Below the pieces are notes generated by a model that searched no databases, was not told the DNA's origin, and saw nothing but the letters and a program-made list of their open reading frames with translations. From Candidatus Zixiibacteriota bacterium (GTDB lineage: Bacteria > Zixibacteria > MSB-5A5 > GN15 > FEB-12), in assembly GCA_030619345.1 (NCBI GenBank), contig JAUXBO010000038.1, positions 1 through 11,852 on the forward strand: a stretch of DNA of 11,852 nt. The letters are read 5' to 3'. Both the position numbers and the translations under genes were made by a program. Within the stretch, counting starts at the first letter, position 1. Each line of letters begins with the position of its first letter. Shown one piece after another: positions 6,757 to 11,852 of the stretch.

Positions 6757-6781
6757 TGACTTATATTCCAATTATAAGTCA
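6757..6781. repeat. 25-bp palindrome overlapping the -10 of the TSP3/dockerin gene
   Basis: Perfect 9-bp arms TGACTTATA (6757-6765) and TATAAGTCA (6773-6781) flank a 7-nt AT-rich spacer. The element overlaps a perfect leftward TATAAT and lies 40 nt before the chosen ATG. It is not followed by a T tract in either direction, so an operator for a dimeric regulator is more likely than a terminator. Confidence 0.65.
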
Positions 6782-6799
6782 TTCCCTGCCCTCAGTAAA
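6771..6799 (-). promoter_or_regulatory. Sigma-70-type promoter of the TSP3/dockerin gene
   Basis: On the minus strand a perfect TATAAT (plus 6771-6776) is 17 nt downstream of TTTACT (plus 6794-6799, four of six matches to TTGACA). Transcription would begin near 6764. The -35 lies just past the stop of the upstream cohesin-like gene (6816). The -10 is inside the palindrome, so a protein bound there would block RNA polymerase. Confidence 0.6.
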
Positions 6800-6815
6800 G
6801 CACCAAAATCGACTG

Positions 6816-7751
6816 TTACTCCGGCGGAAAACAGAGCGGCGGCGGACCGGCATCGAAAAGGTAACTGACAAAACAGGTCAAATCGATGACGTTCAATTCC
6901 TCATCGCCATTGCAGTCCATAGCTTGCCAAAATTGCGGCAACGGGCCACCGGCAAACATGTAGTCTACGTAAGTCGTCAAATCCGAAATATTTACCTCTC
7001 CATCGACAGTGAAGTCACCGCATATAAACTCTGGAAGAACCGACAGGTACCCGGCTGTTATATGAACCGCGGATGTATCCAGATAAGGATAATGTTCCCA
7101 GGAGATGTCAATCGAATCGAATGGAGGTCCTGAGACTTGAACCCAAACCAGACACTCCGGACCAGCCCACTGGGTGCAGACATAGTAAGTAGTGTCCGGA
7201 ATAGAATCGACAATAACGCCAATTAGATTTCCTTGCGGATCCGAAAACCCGAAATGGTCGAGCATTGTATTCGGAATAATGTCGGTGGTGCGACTTACCA
7301 TCGTATCAGGTATCGGCTCTATGTCAAGGTACAGGTTTAACAACGGAACTGAGCCATCCTGCGGCGCCAATCCGGGATTGAAGGGTGGGGCAACAATATT
7401 GGCCAGTCCCACGACACTTAAGTCCTGATTAGTGCCGGAGAGAGACCTGGCATCAATATACTGCCAGCCTGAGATAAGAGTGCCGACGGTATCGACGGTC
7501 ACCTGAAATTGGGCCAGACCGGGATGGGAAAGCTGCAGCCAGAACTCAAATCCGGCGACAGTGTCACTCGTATTCTCCAAATAGATCGGAATCACTACAC
7601 CGACATCACCTGGATAGGCAACGTTAGAGCCGACTACAAAATCTATGACAGGTTGGTGCTGAATGGAGGGTGCAGTGACGGCCAGCATGATCATGACCGC
7701 GAGAGTCGTGACGATTGGCCGGTTGCCTAAAAATGGGCGGTTAAAAGACAT
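6816..7751 (-). CDS. Secreted cohesin-like/dockerin protein, copy 1
   Basis: A 311-residue exported protein, paralogue of the gene directly upstream. ATG 7751 follows AGAGG (7758-7762) at 6 nt. A signal peptide covers about residues 1-30, with the hydrophobic core at 13-28. Residues about 35-185 resemble a cohesin-type beta-sandwich: GSNVAYPGDVGVVIPIYLEN (41-60), then GFEFWLQLSHPGL (67-79), fitting the pattern 'G(D)xVxVPVxLxN...GFxFxLxY', and a final strand around GVIVDS (178-183). Residues about 186-240 are a variable linker or extra beta region. The C terminus has two dockerin-like F-hands: GDFTVDGEVNISDLTTYVDY (245-264) and MDCNGDEELNVIDLTCFVSY (278-297). Loop 1 has Thr where classical dockerins have Asn at position 3. 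Cohesin assignment is by pattern only; partners are unknown. Confidence 0.8.
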   Translation of the reverse strand: MSFNRPFLGNRPIVTTLAVMIMLAVTAPSIQHQPVIDFVVGSNVAYPGDVGVVIPIYLENTSDTVAGFEFWLQLSHPGLAQFQVTVDTVGTLISGWQYIDARSLSGTNQDLSVVGLANIVAPPFNPGLAPQDGSVPLLNLYLDIEPIPDTMVSRTTDIIPNTMLDHFGFSDPQGNLIGVIVDSIPDTTYYVCTQWAGPECLVWVQVSGPPFDSIDISWEHYPYLDTSAVHITAGYLSVLPEFICGDFTVDGEVNISDLTTYVDYMFAGGPLPQFWQAMDCNGDEELNVIDLTCFVSYLFDAGPPPLCFPPE

Positions 7752-7757
7752 AATTCA

Positions 7758-7793
7758 CCTCTGTTAACGGTTAAAAACTGTTAATCCTTTAAC
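7758..7793 (-). promoter_or_regulatory. TTAA-rich leader element with Shine-Dalgarno, copy 1
   Basis: Four TTAA cores (7764, 7771, 7781 and 7789) lie between the ribosome site AGAGG and the upstream sequence. On the minus strand they read as GTTAA-AGGA-TTAAC followed by TTAAC-C-GTTAA, two short inverted repeats. The same four cores with the same spacing precede the paralogous gene. This could be an operator or a 5' leader structure near the ribosome site; the sequence alone does not decide. Confidence 0.5.
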
Positions 7794-7874
7794 GAATATC
7801 CAAAAACTCTCCTGCGAATGTGTCTTATGAGTCTATCAACGAGTGCATATTTGGGCTACTCAGATGCAGAATGC

Positions 7875-7880
7875 TGTCAA
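7875..7880 (-). promoter_or_regulatory. TTGACA -35-like box upstream of copy 1
   Basis: A perfect minus-strand TTGACA has its first base 129 nt upstream of the A of the ATG. It is followed by ATTC and ATCTGxGTA, bases that are shared with the paralogue at the identical distance. No good -10 is visible at 16-18 nt (AGCCCA), so either the -10 is non-canonical in this phylum or the box does something else. Confidence 0.35.
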
Positions 7881-7928
7881 AGGGAAGTCTGACTTTTGAT
7901 GGAATCACAAATCAATCCCTCCCTTTGA
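7877..7928. repeat. Inverted repeat in the gap between the two paralogues
   Basis: TCAAAGGGA (7877-7885) and its exact reverse complement TCCCTTTGA (7920-7928) are separated by 34 nt. Nested within are TTGAT (7896-7900) and ATCAA (7911-7915). In the leftward direction it follows the stop of copy 2 by about 20 nt but has no T tract after it. Its outer arm covers most of the TTGACA box of copy 1, so it may be an operator or an inefficient terminator/attenuator between the two genes. Confidence 0.45.
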
Positions 7929-7947
7929 TACAGTACTGAATTTTTCT

Positions 7948-8886
7948 TTATTCAGGTGGGAGGCAAATAGGAGCCGGTCCTCCTGCAAACATAAATTCAA
8001 CAAAACAGGTCAAATCGATGACGTTCAATTCTTCATCGCCATCGCAGTCCATAGCTTGCCAGAATTGCGGCAGCGGTCCACCGGCAAACATGTAGTCCAC
8101 GTAAGTCGTCAGGTCCGAAATGTTAACTTCACCATCGACAGTAAAGTCGCCGCATACAAATTCGGGAAGAACCGACAGGAACCCGGCTGTTACATGAAGC
8201 GCGGATGTATCCAGATAAGCATAATAGTCCCAGGAGATGATCATCCAATCGTACGGTGATCCTTCGGAAACTTGAGATGAATCCACACAGTTCGGTCCGG
8301 ACCACAGGTTGCAGACAAAATAATTGGTGTCCAGAATAGAATCGACAATAACGCCAATTAGATTTCCTTGCGGATCCGAGAACCCGAAATGGTCAAGCAT
8401 TGTATTCGGAATAATGTCGGCCGTGCGACTTACCATCGTATCAGGTATTGGCACTACGTCAAGGTACAGGTTCAACAACGGAACTGAGCCGTCCTGCGGC
8501 GCTAATCCGGGATTGAACGGGGGCGCAACGATATTCGCCAGACCGATAACCTTGATATCCAGATTGGTACCTGAGAATGACACAGCATCGATGTACTGCC
8601 ATCCAGAGATAAGAGTACCAATCGTGTCAACGGTCATCTGAAAATGGGCCAGGCCGGGATGGGAGAGCTGCAGCCAGAACGAAAAACCGGCGACGGTATC
8701 CGCTGTGTTTTGCAGGTAGATTGGAATCGCAACATTAGCGTCACCCGGGTTGGCAACATTGGAACCGACCGTGAAATCAATCAGAAGTTGCGAATTGACG
8801 GGGGTAGCCAAGAAAACTACGAGCAACAAGCCAGCGAGTATACAAACTCGGCCGTTTGTGAGTGAGGGAAAGCGGTTAAAGGACAT
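7948..8886 (-). CDS. Secreted cohesin-like/dockerin protein, copy 2
   Basis: A 312-residue exported protein, collinear with copy 1. ATG 8886 follows AGAGG (8893-8897) at 6 nt. The signal peptide (about 1-32, core CILAGLLLVVFLATPV at 15-30) is quite different from that of copy 1 apart from MSFNR at the start. The cohesin-like domain has GSNVANPGDANVAIPIYLQN (41-60) and GFSFWLQLSHPGL (67-79). Residues 115-186 differ from copy 1 at only a few positions, while about 187-222 are clearly divergent. The dockerin F-hands are GDFTVDGEVNISDLTTYVDY (246-265) and MDCDGDEELNVIDLTCFVEF (279-298), ending in the GGPAP tail. It lies 196 nt upstream of copy 1 on the same strand. Function unknown; a scaffold or adhesive role for cohesin-like plus dockerin is inference. 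Confidence 0.8.
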   Translation of the reverse strand: MSFNRFPSLTNGRVCILAGLLLVVFLATPVNSQLLIDFTVGSNVANPGDANVAIPIYLQNTADTVAGFSFWLQLSHPGLAHFQMTVDTIGTLISGWQYIDAVSFSGTNLDIKVIGLANIVAPPFNPGLAPQDGSVPLLNLYLDVVPIPDTMVSRTADIIPNTMLDHFGFSDPQGNLIGVIVDSILDTNYFVCNLWSGPNCVDSSQVSEGSPYDWMIISWDYYAYLDTSALHVTAGFLSVLPEFVCGDFTVDGEVNISDLTTYVDYMFAGGPLPQFWQAMDCDGDEELNVIDLTCFVEFMFAGGPAPICLPPE

Positions 8887-8892
8887 AATTTA

Positions 8893-8928
8893 CCTCTGTT
8901 AACGGTTAAGAACTGTTAATCCTTTAAC
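8893..8928 (-). promoter_or_regulatory. TTAA-rich leader element with Shine-Dalgarno, copy 2
   Basis: TTAA cores at 8899, 8906, 8916 and 8924 have exactly the spacing (7, 10, 8) of the element before copy 1, and AGAGG lies at the same place. Over the first 45 or so bases upstream of the two start codons there are only a few substitutions and no length change, stronger conservation than in the signal-peptide coding region just downstream. Confidence 0.5.
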
Positions 8929-8992
8929 TAATATTCAGCAATACTCCTGCGAGCGCGTTAAATTGATCGGTCAATGTGTACTTTATCAAAAT

Positions 8993-9015
8993 ACCCAGAT
9001 CCCGAATTTTGTCAA
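8993..9015 (-). promoter_or_regulatory. Possible promoter of copy 2 (TTGACA / TATTTT)
   Basis: On the minus strand a perfect TTGACA (plus 9010-9015) is followed after 16 nt by TATTTT, four of six matches to the -10. It is 129 nt upstream of the A of the ATG, as in copy 1. The adjacent TATTTTG also resembles the Bacteroidetes -7 element TAnnTTTG imperfectly. The long leader it implies (about 100 nt) would include the TTAA element. Confidence 0.4.
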
Positions 9016-9101
9016 GTAGAAAGCAGTCCACTGTATGACACGGTAGGCAGAAGGCTTGGTGAGAAAGAAGAAATGACCTCATCGCTCTGATTCCGGGCAA
9101 T

Positions 9102-9130
9102 AAAAAAGGCGCACCGGACGGCGCGCCTTT
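9102..9130 (-). terminator. Rho-independent terminator of the C25 peptidase gene
   Basis: On the minus strand an 11-bp stem AAAGGCGCGCC / GGTGCGCCTTT (one G-U pair) closes a GTCC tetraloop and runs into TTTTTT (plus A run 9102-9107). It lies 20 nt beyond the stop of the C25 gene, so the tandem cohesin-like genes downstream need their own promoter. The remaining 8929-9101 contains the candidate promoter and nothing else I recognise. Confidence 0.95.
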
Positions 9131-9149
9131 GTGTAAATCAATCAAGTAA

Positions 9150-11702
9150 TCAATGGCTACAGTTCGGTTCAGGTCCGTTGTCGAACATGTAGTCAACCAA
9201 GTGGGTCAGATCCGAAATCGTGATTCCCGCTGAGCCGTCTATATCGGCCATTGCAAATTCCGGTGGCGACGGTCCGCCTTCAAAGAAGTAGGACACGAAG
9301 AAAATGATATCGTTGATGTCGGGGCAAACCAAGTCACCGTTGATATCGCCGCAGTTAATATCACAGGCATCGCCGCTCCCATCGCCATCAGTGTCAACCT
9401 GATTCGGGTTATAGTGATTCACGCAGTTGTCGCAGACATCGCCGAGACCGTCGGCATCAGCATCCATCTGGTCAGAGTTGGCATTTTCGGGGCAGTTATC
9501 GCAGGCGTCAGCATGCCCGTCGGTATCGACATCGGCCAGGTCGTCATAGCCGGGGCAGGCGTCACAGCCGTCAGCTACGCCATCGCCGTCAGCGTCGGCG
9601 AAATCATCATATCCGGGGCAGGCATCGCACGGATCACCCACGCCGTCACCGTCGCTGTCGGTCTGGTCGGGGTTGTTGTCGACCGGGCAGTTGTCGACAT
9701 CGGCACAGAAGCCGTCTTCATCGACATCGTTCTCACTGTCGTTCGGGCAAACGTCGCAGACGTCGCCGATCATGTCGCCATCGGTGTCAAGCTGGTCCTC
9801 GTTGGCAACATTGGGGCAGTTGTCGAAGATATCACAGGCGCCGTCGCCATCGCTGTCGGCCAGACCGCTCTGATCACAACTCTGGGAGCCTTTGAAAGCT
9901 ACTGTCGGGTCACCGAACAGCGTCAGTTGATAAGTGCACCAGCGCATGCAGGACTCGTTGATGCGATAGAGGTTGTCCTCTTTAGAGTCCTGGTTGGCCA
10001 TTGCCAGTTGCACTTTTCCCTCGGAGAAGATGGCATCGAAAAACTCGCGGTCGAACCGCTGCGAGGGACCGTCGGTATTGCTGGTGCCCCAGCCGTAGCG
10101 GGCGTTCATGATCACCGCAAAAGCACCGGAGGCGGTCTTGATAGTGGCGTATTCCGCCCAGCAGTCTGGGCCGTCAAAACAGCCGGCATAGCAACCCTGG
10201 GAATAGATGAAGCAGAGTTTGTCGTTGACAAAGGAACTGGCGGCCGTACTGCTACTCATTTTGAGGGCCCAGCTGGTGTTACTGTGGCCGTAATGGTTGA
10301 TAATGTGAACGCCGTTATTGATGCGGTCGATCAGTTCCGAAGCCGCCCAGGTCTGGACCATGTCGTACAGCTTATCGATCTCGTATATGTCAGTCGGAAG
10401 ACCGGCGGTGGTGTAACCATGCGTGGAATTGATGTCAATGATCTCGTCTTTGGAATAACCACCGTACTCTCCGTAGCCGCCGAATCCCAGGTGTTCCCCA
10501 AGCCAAACGGCCTTCTTAAGGTAAGGGTCATCGACCGTCAAATAATTCAGCGTTTTGCTGACGAACAGATTGGCCTCGCTGGTGCCCCCAACCGAGGCGC
10601 GGCCGACATACACTTCAGCCACCATGTCAACATCCATGCCTTTGAAACCGTCACCTGGCTCACCCCAGTATGAGTCGCTGTCGTAATTGTAAGTGTTATC
10701 CAGGCAGGCAAAATAGATATCACCTGGCATGTTGTATTCAATATACGGACTTCCGCTTTCCCAACTCTTCACATACAGATTCACAGCCGGGATGAGGTTG
10801 TCATCGCCGCCGATGAGCACATACTGAATGCCGTCGGTCTCGTACACCGTGCGGATATAGTCACGGACAGCAGTCGGGTCGGTGCTGCCGATATCGGTGG
10901 TGGTGCGGATTTCGGTCGGGATACCGGTGGTGTCATGGTAATCTTTTAGTATCTGGAATGATCCCACCAGATCCGGTGTCGTGATAATAAGAAGGTCAAA
11001 ATTGCCTTTGGCGTCGCGCATGGCCGCCGGGTAGGTAGATATTACATCCGGATTATCGATGCGGGTGCGCACCTCGGCTTCATCGGTCGCCACCCCGCGA
11101 TAAAGAGAAACGGACCTCTCCGAAGACTCGGTGTTAACGACAACACTCATATTCGGATAGTAGTACAGTTCACCTGAAGAGGGGACATACTCGACCGGGC
11201 TGAGTTTCAGGACAGCAAAACTGTACCCGCGGAAGCTCTGGGTGCCAATATTTTCAAAACGAACGGCCGGAAACGGCTGATCAGAGCCATAGATAGCCGG
11301 GTCCGGAGTCGGCACAACTATTTCACTGGGATCAGCAGAAAGCGGAGCCGGTTGGGCAACCGGTTCGATCAGGAAATCCCTACCGATCAGAACCCGCTCG
11401 CCGGTTTCAATAGCCACACTGGTGACTTCGGTGCCGTACGGGAGCAGAATATGCGTTCCACGGGCCGGCAGCGCCGGCTGGCCGATATTGCCGCCGTTGG
11501 GAGCGTTATTCATAATTATGCGGTGGTAGGATTCACCGTCGATTACCACCGGTGTAACCTCCGGTTGGTCAAAGGAGTAGTCCATGACAATCTGCTCTGC
11601 CGAGGCGATATCCGTGGATATCAGCAGCAGAAGCAGAAGGAGTGTGAGCGCGAAGAGGCTCGTGATGCTCGGTTTCTCTTTGGAGTGGTTTCGGTTTGTC
11701 AT
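9150..11702 (-). CDS. Secreted gingipain-like C25 cysteine peptidase with TSP3 repeats and dockerin
   Basis: An 850-residue exported protease. ATG 11702 is preferred over the in-frame GTG at 11717, which has no ribosome site; the one before ATG (AGGCAGAG) is weak. The signal peptide (about 1-36) has a run of Leu then STDIASA. Residues about 37-225 look like the C25 propeptide (NIGQPALPARG, 73-83). The C25 catalytic region (about 235-605) includes QYVLIGGDDNLIPA (293-306) and NHYGHSNTSWAL (469-480, His473 matching the gingipain GHGS histidine). It also has SQGCYAGCFDG (501-511, Cys504 the predicted nucleophile) and LFGDPTV (595-601). Then come TSP3 repeats (about 610-783) and two dockerin-like F-hands (about 784-840), the second GITISDLTHLVDYMFDNGPEP. 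There is no type IX secretion C-terminal domain as in Porphyromonas. Substrate is unknown; P1 preference cannot be read from sequence. Confidence 0.9.
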   Translation of the reverse strand: MTNRNHSKEKPSITSLFALTLLLLLLLISTDIASAEQIVMDYSFDQPEVTPVVIDGESYHRIIMNNAPNGGNIGQPALPARGTHILLPYGTEVTSVAIETGERVLIGRDFLIEPVAQPAPLSADPSEIVVPTPDPAIYGSDQPFPAVRFENIGTQSFRGYSFAVLKLSPVEYVPSSGELYYYPNMSVVVNTESSERSVSLYRGVATDEAEVRTRIDNPDVISTYPAAMRDAKGNFDLLIITTPDLVGSFQILKDYHDTTGIPTEIRTTTDIGSTDPTAVRDYIRTVYETDGIQYVLIGGDDNLIPAVNLYVKSWESGSPYIEYNMPGDIYFACLDNTYNYDSDSYWGEPGDGFKGMDVDMVAEVYVGRASVGGTSEANLFVSKTLNYLTVDDPYLKKAVWLGEHLGFGGYGEYGGYSKDEIIDINSTHGYTTAGLPTDIYEIDKLYDMVQTWAASELIDRINNGVHIINHYGHSNTSWALKMSSSTAASSFVNDKLCFIYSQGCYAGCFDGPDCWAEYATIKTASGAFAVIMNARYGWGTSNTDGPSQRFDREFFDAIFSEGKVQLAMANQDSKEDNLYRINESCMRWCTYQLTLFGDPTVAFKGSQSCDQSGLADSDGDGACDIFDNCPNVANEDQLDTDGDMIGDVCDVCPNDSENDVDEDGFCADVDNCPVDNNPDQTDSDGDGVGDPCDACPGYDDFADADGDGVADGCDACPGYDDLADVDTDGHADACDNCPENANSDQMDADADGLGDVCDNCVNHYNPNQVDTDGDGSGDACDINCGDINGDLVCPDINDIIFFVSYFFEGGPSPPEFAMADIDGSAGITISDLTHLVDYMFDNGPEPNCSH
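9354..9875 (-). repeat. TSP3 calcium-binding repeat array (coding) of the C25 peptidase
   Basis: About eight Asp-rich units with NCP/ACP turns (DNCPNVAN, DVCPNDSE, DNCPVDNN, DACPGYDDF, DACPGYDDL, DNCPENAN, DNCVNHYN). Two adjacent units of 21 residues beginning CDACPGYDD (plus about 9504-9629) are near copies, pointing to recent tandem duplication. One unit has lost the Pro of NCP (DNCVNHYN). The array links the protease domain to the dockerin. Confidence 0.85.
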
Positions 11703-11843
11703 TTCTCTGCCTATCACGATTTAGTGAGGGTGTAAATTGTTTTCGTCGATTCGGGGCGTAGCAATCTTATCGAATATCGTCCTTCGGTCCAGGTTTGCAG
11801 CCATCGAAAGTGTAAGGTATTGCCAATGGGTACTTTGCTCTAT

Positions 11844-11849
11844 ATTATA
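11844..11849 (-). promoter_or_regulatory. Possible -10 box for the C25 peptidase gene
   Basis: A perfect leftward TATAAT lies at the edge of the window; any -35 is outside it. Transcription would start near 11837 and leave a leader of about 135 nt. The interval 11718-11843 shows no other convincing promoter, hairpin or gene. Confidence 0.3.
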
Positions 11850-11852
11850 CCC

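Noticed and set aside
6718..6771. 18-residue N-terminal extension of the TSP3/dockerin protein
   Set aside because: Its start codon overlaps the predicted -10 box and it would bury the signal peptide.
8924..9196. 90-residue minus-strand frame downstream of the C25 gene
   Set aside because: It overlaps the end of the C25 gene, reads through its terminator and has no ribosome site; it is intergenic.
9354..9875. CRISPR-like or non-coding repeat array
   Set aside because: The periodicity is of codons for TSP3 units in one open frame; there are no constant repeats with unique spacers.
9414..10673. 419-residue open frame on the plus strand opposite the C25 peptidase
   Set aside because: It is antisense to the TSP3 repeats and catalytic domain; its low-complexity Ala/Val/Ile composition is what GC-rich Asp/Gly repeats give on the other strand. 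The sense frame has signal peptide, catalytic motifs and terminator.

Overview
The window looks like chromosome from a Gram-negative, motile, free-living bacterium of the FCB side of the tree, most plausibly an uncultured lineage such as candidate division Zixibacteria. That placement is inference. It rests on four secreted proteins ending in dockerin-like repeats with the signature DLTxxVDYxFxGGPxP, on thrombospondin type-3 (TSP3) calcium repeats joined to a gingipain-type C25 peptidase, and on a lipoprotein oligopeptidase B. No phage, insertion sequence, CRISPR array, tRNA or rRNA was seen.

Layout. The left 2.5 kb reads rightward: the 3' end of ftsA, complete ftsZ with a strong terminator, then a single flagellin gene with its own sigma-54-type (-24/-12) promoter and its own terminator. 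Everything to the right reads leftward. Just past the flagellin gene, a back-to-back terminator pair separates it from rpmB (ribosomal protein L28). Continuing right come a predicted lipoprotein oligopeptidase B (S9A), a secreted TSP3/dockerin protein, two tandem paralogous cohesin-like/dockerin proteins, and an 850-residue secreted C25 cysteine peptidase with TSP3 repeats and a dockerin. No gene-free stretch exceeds 300 bases; the intergenic regions hold promoters, operators and terminators, described individually.

How the parts relate. ftsA-ftsZ is housekeeping cell division and rpmB is translation. The leftward block from about 3.1 to 11.7 kb is an accessory secretome. Four of its five proteins end in a dockerin pair, two of them also carry an N-terminal domain that resembles a cohesin, and two peptidases with probable Arg/Lys preference flank the block. 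A reasonable hypothesis is a calcium-dependent, cell-surface or extracellular assembly that degrades protein. The chain-forming potential of proteins carrying a cohesin-like domain at one end and a dockerin at the other is the most interesting idea here, but cohesin identity is suggested by sequence pattern only.

Regulatory structure is unusually readable: the sigma-54 promoter of the flagellin gene, a perfect TATAAT embedded in a 25-bp palindrome before the TSP3 gene, and a conserved TTAA-rich leader plus a TTGACA box at an identical distance (129 nt) upstream of both tandem paralogues.
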